This document shows, in pieces, positions 16,692 through 25,830 of a DNA stretch of 64,000 bases. The stretch is from Falsarthrobacter nasiphocae (GTDB taxonomy: Bacteria; Actinomycetota; Actinomycetes; Actinomycetales; Micrococcaceae), in NCBI RefSeq assembly GCF_031456275.1, contig NZ_JAVDUI010000001.1, positions 434,001 through 498,000 on the forward strand, given 5' to 3'. A program made the position numbers and the translations under genes. The notes beneath the pieces were generated by a model. The model saw nothing but the letters and a program-made list of their open reading frames with translations. It ran no database searches and was not told the DNA's origin. The stretch's first letter is position 1; every line of letters starts with the position of its first letter.

Positions 16692-19600
16692 GCCTGGTTC
16701 CCCTCCTCGGGTGAATTCTCGGGAAGATCGAGCCGCGTGACGGGGCGCCCCTGCGGCAGCAGCGGATCAATCTCCGGCAGCTGGCTCCGGTCTCGCTCCC
16801 CCGCCCGGTAGGCCGCGAAGGACGCGCCGGTCATGGTGCGGGCGGCTTCTGCGACGAGGACCTCGGCGAGGCTCGAGATCCCCGCGCCCTGTTGCCGCAC
16901 CGTCGCCACCTTTTTGGCGTTCGGTTTGCCGAGATAGACGAGGAGCGCCTCCTCAGTGCGCTCGACGCCCTCGAGTCCGCCCAGCTCGGCGGCGTACTGG
17001 TAGACGGCCATCTGGGGATGCACGGCCCCTTCGGCTGCTGTGACGGACGTCTTGCTCGTCTTGAGATCGACGACTGTCCAGCCTCCGTCCGTGCGGCGTT
17101 CAAGGCGGTCGATGGTGCCCTTGAGGACGACGGTCCGGGGCACGCCTCTCACGGGGAGCTCGACCTGGGCCAGGAAGGACTTCTCCACGTCTCCCGCCGT
17201 CACGTCCCTCCCCTCCGAGCGGGCTTGGATGGCGTACTGCGCGAAGGACGACACGAGGTGCTCCGCGTGGGCGCGCTCGGCACGGGATGACAGGGAGTCG
17301 TCGAAGTTCAGGTCCGCCCAGGCCCGTTCGAGCGCCTCGGTGAGCTCTTCCCGCTCGCCGCTCGGATACCGCTCCGCCAGGGCGTGCACGAGCGTGCCGA
17401 GCGAACGGGAGAACTCCCGGGCAGGCTCACCGCCGACGTACTGGACGAACCATCCAAGCGGGTCCTCGATGGCCTGCTGGATCTTCGATGGGGAGACGAC
17501 GATCACAGCCTCGGGACCGACGACCGGGGCGGTCGTCGACAGAGCCCGGCTCCCCCACCAGGTCTCGGGCCTTGTGAGGCTGGCGTCCCGCACGCCCGAG
17601 GTGGCCAAGAGCGCCAGAACGGAGGCCGCATCGGCTGCCTCGGGGGCCGGCGCGGACTCGGCCGCGCGGCGCAGCTCGCCGATGAGCGCTCGAATGGTCT
17701 GAGGCCGGGGCGGATGCACCGGCCGGATGGCGTGGGGGCTCAGCCCCGCCGCGAGCGCGACGAGGTCGAAGAAGAGGCTCGGCGACTCCCCGTCCCCGTT
17801 GACCGCGGTGATGACGAGCCGCGACGTGGCACGGGTGATGGCGGCGAGGAAGAGGCGCAGCTCGTCCCGCCGGACGGCGGAGACCCGCTCCGCGTGCCCC
17901 GAGTACACGACGGGGCGGCCTTCCCGCTCTGCGGCGAGGGCCTCGAGGAAGTCGCTCGTGCCGAAGAGCTCACCACGCACACGGGGGTTGGGCCAGCGGC
18001 CCTCCTGGACGCCTGCCACGAAGACAACGGCGAATTCGCGCCCCGCAGCCGTGACGGGAGTCAGCACGGATACTGCCGATCCTCCGGCGGCCCTCTTGGC
18101 CACGGTGTCCACGGGGACGGCCTGTTCGATGAGCTCCGCGAGGAACTCGTCTGCGGCGGCGCCCGGCCTCTGATCCATGAAGCGCTCGGCGGCGTAGAAC
18201 AGCGACATCACGGCGTCCAGGTCCCGATTGGCCCGGTCCGCCGCTGCCCCCGTCCCTGCGGCGGCAGACCGCCAGACCGGGGCGCGCCCGGATTCCTCCC
18301 ACAGCCCCCAGAGGACGTGCTGCGGGTCCTTGTTCTTGGTCTCGTACTCCCGGCGGCCCGCCGCGATCATGCGGCTGAGGCGATCGATCCCCTCGATGCC
18401 GGTCTCCGACGCGGGGTCGCTCGCGGCCTCGATGAGCAGCTGGTCGCTGAGCGGGATCCTCGCCTCGGTCAGGGGCGGCGCACCCTCCAGCGGGGCCCCG
18501 CCGCCTCCGGCGGCCATGGGGTCCCCAGACGCCGGGTTCGGCGACGCCTGGTCCGCGGGCTCGCCAGACCAGGACCGGACGAGGGCCAGCCGTGCACGGC
18601 GGCGAAGCTCCTGGCGGGCCCTCCGGAGGTCCACGCTGGACATGCCGATGAGCGGCGATGTGAGGACCTCCGTCAGGACGGCGACCTCGGGCTCCTCTGC
18701 GCTGACGACAACCTCCATGAGCGCCACGAGCGGCCGCACCGCGGGGGTCTCCTTGAGCGTCAGAACGGCCGGGGGGACCTCCACAGGAATGCCAAGCGAT
18801 GTCAGCTGGCGCTCGACACTGCGGGCCTCCGAGCCGGAGCGGACCACAACGGCGATGTCGGCGAACCCGACGTTGGCCCCCTCCGACACGACGAGATCGA
18901 GAATGCGCGTGCCGATGAGCCGGTGCTCGTGGAAGGGGTGGCTCACGACAAGGCACTCGACCTCGCCCCCAGCGGCCTCCCCGCGCGCGTCTGCCGCCGG
19001 AGCCGCCGCGCCGGGGCCGAGCGGCTGGACGCCGAGCCGCGCCCGGAGGCTCTCCGCTACGGCCGCCAGCGTGCCCGAGGAGCGCCGATTGGGGCCGGCG
19101 TCCTCCTGACGATCCGCCAGAGCCGCGAGGCGGCGGCCCGTCCTGGCTGGGTCGGCGCCGCGGAACACCTGGACCGCGGACGCTTCGTCGAACGCGACGA
19201 TCGCGGGAGCGCCCGTGGGCCGCAGTGCCCCCACGAGGGCCTCGAGGAGGGCGAGCTCGGGCATCGTGACGTTGTGCGCGTCATCCACCACAAGGAGGCC
19301 CTGCCGCGCGGCCTCCGCCCGCCCGAACTCGGGGTTCTCCCTCAGGATGCCGCGCGCCACGAGACTCAGCTCGAGGGCGTCCAGGGCTTCCGAGTCCCCC
19401 AGCGCGCTCTGGAAGCGGTACTCCGCCATGAGCCGGCCCGCGAGCGCCCACTCCGGCCGGTTGTGCCTCGCGGCCAGGGCGGTCACATCCGCCTCCGGGT
19501 CAGCCTCCACCTGAATGGCCTGATCCGCGAAGTCCCGAAGCTGCTGCCGAAGCCCCAGCGTTCCGGCCGCGAGAGCCATGGTGGGGGGAAGGGAGGCCTC

Positions 19601-20083
19601 AGGGACGCGGCTGAGCAGCGCGTGGTAGCGGTGGTCCTGCTCCGCTCCGGTGCGAAGGCGCGGGGCACCCCGCATCCAGGGGATGAGGCCCTGGGCCTCG
19701 GCTCTGCTGATGATCTCGAACGCGAAGGCGGGCCAGGTCATGCTGCGGCTGGCCCCGAGGCCCTCCTCCGACTCCGCAGCGAGGTCCGCCGCGAACCGGG
19801 AGGCTGCCGCACGGGACGAGGAGATCATGAGCACGGGCGTGCCCTCCTCACGGAGGTGCCGCAGGGCGGTGGCCCGCAGGCGGCTTGACTTCCCCGACCC
19901 CGCAACGCCCGTCAGAAGCGTCACGCCGGGGGCGGGTGGGGGCACGTCCCGGGCATACTCGCCGACCGCGGCCCGCCTCACTGGGGCCATGACCAGCCTC
20001 TTGGTGCCGCGCACCTGACCGCGCCCGCCCGTCTGCGCCGCGCCCGCTTCCGTCACGGCGTCACGTCCTGCTGCTCTTGTCAT
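16688..20083 (-). CDS. adnA: AdnA-type helicase-nuclease subunit
   Basis: A 1131-residue partner of AdnB. A P-loop TGVAGSGKSSRL is at about 58-69, with LLVVDDAHNVTMPEL as the Walker B region; the motor is clearly more divergent than in AdnB. Near the C-terminus is a RecB-type nuclease core (KGTIDRLE with Asp about 992, VVDLKTSK with Asp about 1006 and Lys 1008), so both subunits carry nuclease residues as in mycobacterial AdnAB. Start at 20083 overlaps the 3' end of the alkyltransferase-like gene by 23 bp; an internal ATG about 31 codons later is an alternative. Second gene of an atl-adnA-adnB operon. Confidence 0.9.
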   Translation of the reverse strand: MTRAAGRDAVTEAGAAQTGGRGQVRGTKRLVMAPVRRAAVGEYARDVPPPAPGVTLLTGVAGSGKSSRLRATALRHLREEGTPVLMISSSRAAASRFAADLAAESEEGLGASRSMTWPAFAFEIISRAEAQGLIPWMRGAPRLRTGAEQDHRYHALLSRVPEASLPPTMALAAGTLGLRQQLRDFADQAIQVEADPEADVTALAARHNRPEWALAGRLMAEYRFQSALGDSEALDALELSLVARGILRENPEFGRAEAARQGLLVVDDAHNVTMPELALLEALVGALRPTGAPAIVAFDEASAVQVFRGADPARTGRRLAALADRQEDAGPNRRSSGTLAAVAESLRARLGVQPLGPGAAAPAADARGEAAGGEVECLVVSHPFHEHRLIGTRILDLVVSEGANVGFADIAVVVRSGSEARSVERQLTSLGIPVEVPPAVLTLKETPAVRPLVALMEVVVSAEEPEVAVLTEVLTSPLIGMSSVDLRRARQELRRRARLALVRSWSGEPADQASPNPASGDPMAAGGGGAPLEGAPPLTEARIPLSDQLLIEAASDPASETGIEGIDRLSRMIAAGRREYETKNKDPQHVLWGLWEESGRAPVWRSAAAGTGAAADRANRDLDAVMSLFYAAERFMDQRPGAAADEFLAELIEQAVPVDTVAKRAAGGSAVSVLTPVTAAGREFAVVFVAGVQEGRWPNPRVRGELFGTSDFLEALAAEREGRPVVYSGHAERVSAVRRDELRLFLAAITRATSRLVITAVNGDGESPSLFFDLVALAAGLSPHAIRPVHPPRPQTIRALIGELRRAAESAPAPEAADAASVLALLATSGVRDASLTRPETWWGSRALSTTAPVVGPEAVIVVSPSKIQQAIEDPLGWFVQYVGGEPAREFSRSLGTLVHALAERYPSGEREELTEALERAWADLNFDDSLSSRAERAHAEHLVSSFAQYAIQARSEGRDVTAGDVEKSFLAQVELPVRGVPRTVVLKGTIDRLERRTDGGWTVVDLKTSKTSVTAAEGAVHPQMAVYQYAAELGGLEGVERTEEALLVYLGKPNAKKVATVRQQGAGISSLAEVLVAEAARTMTGASFAAYRAGERDRSQLPEIDPLLPQGRPVTRLDLPENSPEEGNQA

Positions 20084-20477
20084 GCAAACCAGTCAAACAC
20101 GAGGGGTGGACACGTTGAGCCGACGCCGCCTCAATGGCGGCATCCACCGCGCGCAGCACGTCGTCGTCCGCTCTCCAGCGCGCGAGAGCCATCCGCACCC
20201 GCTTCCCATCCGGCATGAGCGGGGTGCCCTCCTCCGCCCAGCGCCGCCACGCCTCAGGGGCGAGGCGCTCCACGATGCTCCCGTCAGCGCGGATGACCCG
20301 CCACCAGGGGACGCCGGGCACGAGGCCCCCGGCGAGCGCCGCCGCACTGTGCCGCCCGCTCCCGTACCCAATGGCCTCGGCTGCGTCCGAGTACGCGATG
20401 ACGCGCCCCGGGGGGATCGACTCGATGAGGACGCGCAGGCCCGCCACATAATCAGGTGGGAGGCTTGGCCGCGTCAT
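20061..20477 (-). CDS. Alkyltransferase-like protein (Atl), MGMT fold without reactive Cys
   Basis: A 138-residue DNA-binding protein related to O6-alkylguanine-DNA alkyltransferase. The winged-helix region is conserved (IPPGRVIAYSDAAEAIGYGSGRH, then GVPWWRVIRADG), but the PCHRV active-site motif reads PWWRV at residues 57-61, so the alkyl-accepting Cys is Trp. This is the defining change of alkyltransferase-like proteins, which flip damaged guanines and hand them to nucleotide-excision repair. Start ATG at 20477 is 6 nt after TAGGCT. The gene overlaps adnA by 23 bp, placing it at the head of the adnAB operon. Confidence 0.92.
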   Translation of the reverse strand: MTRPSLPPDYVAGLRVLIESIPPGRVIAYSDAAEAIGYGSGRHSAAALAGGLVPGVPWWRVIRADGSIVERLAPEAWRRWAEEGTPLMPDGKRVRMALARWRADDDVLRAVDAAIEAASAQRVHPSCLTGLHDKSSRT

Positions 20478-20483
20478 GCTCCC

Positions 20484-20489
20484 AGCCTA
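20484..20489 (-). promoter_or_regulatory. -10 box of the atl-adnAB operon
   Basis: TAGGCT on the minus strand, 6 nt before the atl ATG. Its divergent partner for the exonuclease gene lies 18 bp away and has the same hexamer. Confidence 0.6.
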
Positions 20490-20507
20490 TCCAGGACCCG
20501 CGGCAGA

Positions 20508-20513
20508 TAGGCT
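20508..20513 (+). promoter_or_regulatory. -10 box of the exonuclease gene
   Basis: TAGGCT followed by 6 nt and ATG at 20520; leaderless-type spacing. Confidence 0.6.
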
Positions 20514-20519
20514 GAATCC

Positions 20520-21227
20520 ATGTCTACAGCAGCGCCCACGTGGCTTGATCTTCCGTGCGTCGGATTCGACCTCGAGACGACGGGGCGTGACCCCCGGACC
20601 GCGCTCGTCGTCACCGCAGCCCTCATCATCGTCAACGGCCGCGGCGAGGAGCTCCAGCGCCGCGAGTGGCTCGTGGACCCGGGCGTCGAGATCCCGCAGC
20701 AGGCCTCGGACGTCCACGGGATCACGACGGCGAAGGCTCGCGCCGAGGGCATTCCCGCCGCGCAGGCGATCGCCGAGATCTCCCAGGCTCTCGACGAGCT
20801 CGTCGAGGCCGAGCTGCCCCTCGTCGCGTTCAACGGCGCCTACGACTTCACCGTCATGGCCCACGAGCGCCAGCGCCACGGCATCACGGGCCGCGCGCCC
20901 CGGCCGGTCATCGACCCGTTCATCCTCCAGAAGCACGTGGACAAGTACCGCAAGGGCAAGAAGACCCTCACCGCCCTCTGCGAGAGCTACGGGATCTCCC
21001 TGGAGAACGCGCACACTGCGGCCGACGACGCCCTGGCCGCCGTCCACCTCGCCCGCGCGCTGGGGACGAAGTTCCCGGCCATCCGGATGGGCGCCGCGGA
21101 GCTCCACGACGCGCAGGTCGGCTGGGCCAAGGCCCAGGCGGCGGACTTCCAGGAGTACAAGCGCCGCACCGACCCGAGCGCCACGATCGAGGGCGGCTGG
21201 CCGACGTACGGGGGCTCCCCGGCCTAG
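20520..21227 (+). CDS. DnaQ-like 3'-5' exonuclease (DEDDh)
   Basis: A 235-residue single-domain exonuclease of the DNA polymerase III epsilon type. The DEDDh residues are visible: Asp17 and Glu19 in FDLETTG, Asp in FNGAYDF (about 109), and HTAADDALAA near residue 165. It lacks any polymerase or helicase domain, so it is a stand-alone proofreading or repair nuclease rather than the replicative subunit itself. Start ATG at 20520 is 6 nt after a TAGGCT -10 box and has no clear Shine-Dalgarno. It is divergent from atl and convergent with hemL. Confidence 0.92.
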   Translation: MSTAAPTWLDLPCVGFDLETTGRDPRTALVVTAALIIVNGRGEELQRREWLVDPGVEIPQQASDVHGITTAKARAEGIPAAQAIAEISQALDELVEAELPLVAFNGAYDFTVMAHERQRHGITGRAPRPVIDPFILQKHVDKYRKGKKTLTALCESYGISLENAHTAADDALAAVHLARALGTKFPAIRMGAAELHDAQVGWAKAQAADFQEYKRRTDPSATIEGGWPTYGGSPA

Positions 21228-21302
21228 CGCCTCGACGCTTCTCCGTCTCGCCCCTCGGCCCCGCTCCTCCCCTTTCCTCCTCGTTCCTCGGCCCCTTTCC
21301 TC

Positions 21303-21368
21303 CTCGTTGCGCGGCGAGTTTCAACCACACACCGGCGCCCCGGCGTGCGAAGATCGCCGCGCAACGAG
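21303..21368. terminator. Long stem-loop between exonuclease and hemL
   Basis: Perfect 15-bp arms (21303-21317 and 21354-21368) enclose a 36-nt loop with smaller complementary G/C blocks. It sits between two convergent genes, so a bidirectional termination or mRNA-end role is likely. There is no U-tract, as is common in high-GC actinobacteria. A 17-nt pyrimidine direct repeat lies just to the left (about 21269 and 21293). Confidence 0.65.
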
Positions 21369-21387
21369 AGGGCAGGAGAGGCGGCGA

Positions 21388-22695
21388 CTACCCCTGCGGC
21401 GTCGCCGCGGCCGCGGCCTTGGCGGCTGCAGGCAGCGCGGCCTCGATCCGCTCGAGCGCGGCGTCGTCGTGCGCCGAGGAGAGGAACCACGCCTCGAAGA
21501 CGCTCGGGGGCAGGTACACGCCCGAGTCCAGCATCGAGTGGAAGAACGGCGCGTAGCGGAAGGACTCCTGGGCCTGCGCGTCGTCGTAGTTCGCCACCCC
21601 TCGCTGGCTCGTGCCGAAGGAGACCGAGAACAGGTTGCCGGCCCGCTGGATCGAGTGGTCCACGCCCTCCGCGTCCAGGGCCGCCGCGAGGCTGCGCTGG
21701 AGACGCAGGGACGCGGCGTCGACGTGCTCGTAGACCTCGCTCGTGGCGTTCTGCAGCGTGGCCACGCCCGCGGCCATCGCCACCGGGTTCCCCGAGAGCG
21801 TGCCCGCCTGGTAGACGGGACCGAGGGGCGCGAGGTACTCCATGACCTCGCGGCGCCCGCCCAGAGCCGCCGTCGGCAGCCCGCCGCCGATGACCTTGCC
21901 GAACGTCAGAAGGTCCGGGGCCCAGCCCGACTCGGCCAGGGCCCAGTATCCGCCCGGCCCCACGCGGAAGCCCGTGAGGACCTCGTCCATGATGAGGAGG
22001 GCGCCGTTCTCCTCCGTGATCCGGCGCAGCCCCGCGTTGAAGCCCTCGCCCGGAGCGACGACGCCCATGTTCGCGGGCGCTGCCTCCGTGATGACGGCGG
22101 CGATCCGGCCCGGGTGCGCCTCGAACGCCGCCTCGACGGCGCCGAGGTCGTTGTACGGCAGCACGAGCGTCTCGGCGGCCGTGGCCTCGGTGACGCCCGC
22201 GGAGCCGGGCATGGCGAACGTCGCGAGCCCTGAGCCGGCGGCGGCCAGGAGGCCGTCCTGGTGCCCGTGGTAGCAGCCGGCGAACTTGATGACGAGGTTC
22301 CGTCCCGTGAATCCGCGGGCCAGGCGGACTGCCGTCATGGTCGCCTCGGTGCCCGTGGAGACCATGCGCAGGCGCTCCACTGCGGAAACGCGGCCGACGA
22401 CGAGCTCCGCGAGCTCAGCCTCCGCCGGCGTGGACGTGCCGAACCCCAGGCCCCGGGCCGCGGCGGCCTGGACCGCCTCGATGACGGCGGGGTGGGCGTG
22501 GCCCAGGAGCGCGGGACCCCAGGAGCACACGAGGTCGACGTACTCGCGGCCCTCGGCGTCGGTCAGGATGGCGCCCTCGCCTTTGACCATGAAGCGGGGC
22601 GTGCCGCCCACGGAGCCGAAGGCTCGCACGGGCGAGTTCACGCCGCCCGGCATGAGGTGGGAGGCGGTGTCGAAGAGCTGCTGGTTCGTCGTCAT
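21388..22695 (-). CDS. hemL: Glutamate-1-semialdehyde 2,1-aminomutase HemL
   Basis: PLP-dependent enzyme converting glutamate-1-semialdehyde to 5-aminolevulinate, the second step of the C5 heme pathway. The 435-residue product has the class-III aminotransferase layout: [11 protein letters not shown] near the N-terminus, [24 protein letters not shown] and the PLP Lys267 in [15 protein letters not shown] at 22695 has a GAAGGAG site 5 nt upstream; the reading frame extends further upstream but lacks family homology there. It is the last heme gene on the minus strand, 143 bp downstream of hemB, with a G/C hairpin in the gap, so it may be transcribed partly independently. Confidence 0.96.
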   Translation of the reverse strand: MTTNQQLFDTASHLMPGGVNSPVRAFGSVGGTPRFMVKGEGAILTDAEGREYVDLVCSWGPALLGHAHPAVIEAVQAAAARGLGFGTSTPAEAELAELVVGRVSAVERLRMVSTGTEATMTAVRLARGFTGRNLVIKFAGCYHGHQDGLLAAAGSGLATFAMPGSAGVTEATAAETLVLPYNDLGAVEAAFEAHPGRIAAVITEAAPANMGVVAPGEGFNAGLRRITEENGALLIMDEVLTGFRVGPGGYWALAESGWAPDLLTFGKVIGGGLPTAALGGRREVMEYLAPLGPVYQAGTLSGNPVAMAAGVATLQNATSEVYEHVDAASLRLQRSLAAALDAEGVDHSIQRAGNLFSVSFGTSQRGVANYDDAQAQESFRYAPFFHSMLDSGVYLPPSVFEAWFLSSAHDDAALERIEAALPAAAKAAAAATPQG

Positions 22696-22756
22696 GACGC
22701 TCCTTCGCGGATGGGGTTGGCGGCGGCGGTGCGCGCCGCGGGGAAAGGGCATAGTC

Positions 22757-22789
22757 GGGGCGGGGCCGGGTCAATCGGGCCCCCGCCCC
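22757..22789. terminator. G/C hairpin between hemB and hemL
   Basis: A 9-bp inverted repeat (22757-22765 and 22781-22789) with a 15-nt loop, located in the hemB-hemL gap. It has no U-tract; it may attenuate read-through into hemL. Confidence 0.4.
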
Positions 22790-22794
22790 CCTAG

Positions 22795-22833
22795 TCAGGC
22801 GGGCGCCCGTGCCGACTCAGGCGGGCACCCGTG
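22795..22833. repeat. 17-bp direct repeat downstream of hemB
   Basis: Two 17-nt copies (22795-22811 and 22817-22833) differing at one base, with a partial third copy running into the end of hemB. Function unknown. Confidence 0.6.
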
Positions 22834-22838
22834 GCAGG

Positions 22839-23822
22839 TCAGGCGTCCTCGCGGATCCAGCGGGCCGCGTCCGTGGCCCAGTAGGTGAGGATGGAGGTGG
22901 CTCCGGCTCGGGTGATCGCGGTGAGGGCCTCCGTGACGCTCGCGCGACGGTCGATCCAGCCGTTGGCGGCCGCTGCCTCGATCATCGCGTACTCGCCGGA
23001 GATCTGGTAGGCCCCGACGGGCACGGGGCTGAACTCGGCGACATCGGCGAGGACGTCAAGGTTGGTCATCGCAGGCTTGACCATGACCATGTCGGCGCCC
23101 TCGAGGACGTCTGCCTCCACCTCGGCGAGGGCCTCGCGCCGGTTGCGCATGTCCATCTGGTAGGTGCGGCGGTCCCCCTTGAGCTGGGAGTTGACGGCCT
23201 CGCGGAACGGCCCGTAGAACGCGGACGCGTACTTGGCGGAGTAGGCGAAGATGCCCGTGGAGACGTGGCCCGCGTCCTCGAGGGCCTGGCGGATGACCGC
23301 GACCTCGCCGTCCATCTTGCCGCTGGGGCCGAGCATGTGCGCGCCCGCCGCGGCCTGTGCCACGGCCATCTGGGCGTAGAGCTCGAGTGTCGCGTCGTTG
23401 TCCACGGTCCCGTCCTCGGCGAGGACGCCGCAGTGCCCGTGATCGGTGAACTCGTCGAGGCAGACGTCGGACATGACGACGAGGTCGTCGCCGACCTCCG
23501 CGCGCACGTCCGCGATGGCGACGTTGAGGATGCCCTCCGGGTCGATCGCCCCCGAGCCGGTCGCGTCGTGGGCCTCGGGCACGCCGAAGAGCATGATGCC
23601 GCCCACGCCCGCCTCGACGGCCTCTGCCGCGGCGCGCTTGAGCGAGTCCCGCGAGTGCTGGACGACGCCGGGCATCGACGTGATCGGCGACGGCTCGCTG
23701 AGGCCCTCCCGGACGAACGCGGGCAGGATGAGCGAGCCCGCGCTGAGCCGGGTCTCGGCCACGAGGCCTCGCATCGCGGCGGACTGGCGCAGCCGCCTCA
23801 GGCGCTGGGACGGAAAGCTCAT
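22839..23822 (-). CDS. hemB: Porphobilinogen synthase (ALA dehydratase) HemB
   Basis: Condenses two 5-aminolevulinate molecules to porphobilinogen. The 327-residue product carries the two active-site lysine regions ([17 protein letters not shown] and DMVMVKPAM) and the metal loop [14 protein letters not shown]. That loop keeps the first and third Cys of the zinc type but has Asp in place of the middle Cys. Start ATG at 23822 overlaps the hemD stop by 4 bp, so it is translated from the hemQ-hemH-hemC-hemD-hemB transcript. Confidence 0.96.
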   Translation of the reverse strand: MSFPSQRLRRLRQSAAMRGLVAETRLSAGSLILPAFVREGLSEPSPITSMPGVVQHSRDSLKRAAAEAVEAGVGGIMLFGVPEAHDATGSGAIDPEGILNVAIADVRAEVGDDLVVMSDVCLDEFTDHGHCGVLAEDGTVDNDATLELYAQMAVAQAAAGAHMLGPSGKMDGEVAVIRQALEDAGHVSTGIFAYSAKYASAFYGPFREAVNSQLKGDRRTYQMDMRNRREALAEVEADVLEGADMVMVKPAMTNLDVLADVAEFSPVPVGAYQISGEYAMIEAAAANGWIDRRASVTEALTAITRAGATSILTYWATDAARWIREDA

Positions 23823-24802
23823 GGTGTCTCCTCGGTCTCGGGTGGGCGCCGCGTGGAACTGAGGTGGCGGCGCGGGTCTTGGTCTGCGGTGTCGGTGTCG
23901 GTGAAGCCTGGCTCGGCGCGTGCGTTCTGCTCGTCGGCGGAGCGCGTCAGGGCGGTCAGGAGGGCGACGGCGGCGGCCGGCTCGGGCGTCTCGCACTCCC
24001 CTGCCGGCTCGCGTCCGGCGGCCCGCAGCTGGGCCGTCGTGCTCGGGCCGATCGAGAGGATCGGCACCCCGGCGTCTGCGCGGGCGGCGGGAAACTCGGC
24101 GAGGATGCGCCGCGCGGTCGAGGGGCTCGTCGCGATCATCGCAGTCCACTCAAGCCTACGCGCCTCGTCCAGGCCGAGCTCCGGTCCGGGGCTCACGGGC
24201 TCCCGCGGGCTGCCGCCTGCCGGGGCGCCGTCCCCTCCCGGCGTACCGGGGGGCGGGGTCGTGATTCGCCGTCCTGGCCTCGCGGGGGCGTCCACGGTCA
24301 GGTAGACGTCGAGCGCGGTCACCTCCCAGCCGAGGTCCCGCAGACCGCCCTCGAGGGTCGGCGCTGCGAGGTTTCCGTGCGGCAGGAACGCGGCGCGCGG
24401 GGCCTGGTGCGCGGCGAGGCGGAGGATGCCTCGCGCGTTCATCGCGCGCTCCGGCATGAGCTCGGCGGCCACCCCTGCCGCCTCCAGGGCGCGCCGGGTT
24501 CCCTCTCCCACGGCCACGACGACGACGCTGCCCCGCCGGACGACGTCCCGAATCTCGGTCCAGACGCCGAGCTGCGCGAGGGCCTGGATGGTCGTCACCG
24601 ACGTCACGACGAGCCACGGCCGCTCGGCCCCCGACTCAGCGCGGCGCCCGGCCGCGTCGAGAAGGACGGGCAGGCTCAGGGCGGGCGCGGGATCGGCCGG
24701 AAGCTCGAAGTCGATGAGGGGCACGAGCACGGGCTCGAACCCGGCCCCGCAGAGTGCCGCGACCCACTCGGCCGAGCGGTCCGCGCGGCGGGGAACAAGC
24801 AC
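23819..24802 (-). CDS. hemD: Uroporphyrinogen-III synthase HemD
   Basis: Closes hydroxymethylbilane to uroporphyrinogen III. Sequence identity in this family is low, but the order hemC-hemD-hemB and the blocks [42 protein letters not shown] and [13 protein letters not shown] support the call. A Pro/Gly-rich insertion of about 35 residues interrupts the middle, and the C-terminus has a charged tail. The first conventional start is GTG at 24802, which truncates the normal beginning of the first strand; a CTG at 24844 overlapping the hemC stop would add 14 residues and restore it. The true start is therefore unsure. Confidence 0.85.
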   Translation of the reverse strand: MLVPRRADRSAEWVAALCGAGFEPVLVPLIDFELPADPAPALSLPVLLDAAGRRAESGAERPWLVVTSVTTIQALAQLGVWTEIRDVVRRGSVVVVAVGEGTRRALEAAGVAAELMPERAMNARGILRLAAHQAPRAAFLPHGNLAAPTLEGGLRDLGWEVTALDVYLTVDAPARPGRRITTPPPGTPGGDGAPAGGSPREPVSPGPELGLDEARRLEWTAMIATSPSTARRILAEFPAARADAGVPILSIGPSTTAQLRAAGREPAGECETPEPAAAVALLTALTRSADEQNARAEPGFTDTDTADQDPRRHLSSTRRPPETEETP

Positions 24803-24840
24803 CCGCCGGGGGTGCGCGGCCGCTGCCTCAACCGGGACGG

Positions 24841-25830
24841 TCAGATGAGGTCACCCGCCCCGCGCTCGATCAGGGCCTCGGCCACGACGACGCCAAGCTC
24901 GAACGCCGCCGCCTCGGCCTCGTCCCCTGCCAGCTCGGGCAGCTCGAGGGACGCGCCCCCGGAGAAGACCTCGCTGCCGTCGGTGCGGACCGCCCGCGCC
25001 TCGAGGGTGAGGCGGCCGTCCTCGAACACCGCGAGCGCGCCGACGGGGGCAGAGCAGCCGGCCTCGAGGGTCGAGAGCAGGGCCCGCTCCGCGGTGACCG
25101 CGAGCCTCGTCGGCGCGTGGTCGTAGGCCGCGAGGGCCTCGGCGAGGGCGGCGGTCCGCTCGTCGTCGGAGTCCCTGACCTCCACCGCGAGGGCGCCCTG
25201 CCCGGGTGCGGGGAGCATGAGCTCAGGCGCGATGAGCTCGGTGATGTGGGACTCGCGGCCGAGCCGCTTGAGTCCCGCGGCCGCCAGGACCACGGCGTCC
25301 AGGTCCTCGCGCAGGCCTCCGGACATGTGCTGGTTGGACTCGTCGGTGAGCCGGACTCCCTTGACCCGCGAGAGGCGCGTGTCCACGTTGCCGCGGATGG
25401 CCACGACCGTGAGGTCCGGCCGCACCGCGAGGAGCTGGGCCGCCCGCCTCGGGGACCCCGTCCCGACGCTCGCGCCCTCGGGGAGGGTCTCGAGCGTCAG
25501 GCCGTCCCGGGCGCAGAGCGCGTCGCGGACGTCCTCGCGCTCGGGCACGGCACCGATCCGGAAACCGGGCTCCGGGGCCGTCGGCAGATCCTTGAGGGAG
25601 TGCACCGCGACATCGGCCTGCTGCGCCGCGAGGGCCTGCCGCACGGCGGACACGAAGACTCCCGTGCCGCCGAGCTGGGCGAGGGGCGTCGTGACGACGT
25701 CCCCCTCCGTCTTGACGAGGATCAGCTCCCCGGGCAGGCCGGAGCGCTCCGCGAGGGCGTCGAGGACCATCCCGGACTGGGTGCGGGCGAGCGCGCTCCC
25801 CCGCGTGGCCAGACGGAAGCCACCCGTCAC
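24841..25830 (-). CDS. hemC: Hydroxymethylbilane synthase (porphobilinogen deaminase) HemC
   Basis: Polymerises four porphobilinogens on a dipyrromethane cofactor. The 329-residue product begins FRLATRGSALARTQS and has HSLKDLP, the GTGSPRRAAQL motif, RGNVDTRL and the cofactor-attachment Cys in STLEAGCSAPVGA. I choose GTG at 25830 because it overlaps the hemH stop by 4 bp (GTGA) and gives the expected N-terminus; ATG at 25848 would add six residues inside hemH. Part of the tightly packed hem operon. Confidence 0.95.
   Translation of the reverse strand: MTGGFRLATRGSALARTQSGMVLDALAERSGLPGELILVKTEGDVVTTPLAQLGGTGVFVSAVRQALAAQQADVAVHSLKDLPTAPEPGFRIGAVPEREDVRDALCARDGLTLETLPEGASVGTGSPRRAAQLLAVRPDLTVVAIRGNVDTRLSRVKGVRLTDESNQHMSGGLREDLDAVVLAAAGLKRLGRESHITELIAPELMLPAPGQGALAVEVRDSDDERTAALAEALAAYDHAPTRLAVTAERALLSTLEAGCSAPVGALAVFEDGRLTLEARAVRTDGSEVFSGGASLELPELAGDEAEAAAFELGVVVAEALIERGAGDLI

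Noticed and set aside
17384-19888. 834-codon plus-strand reading frame opposite adnA (and similar long frames such as 8652-10985 and 11926-13542).
   Set aside because: High G/C third positions make antisense frames stay open. The encoded proteins are Arg/Gly/His-rich, lack domains, and lie fully over genes with clear motifs.
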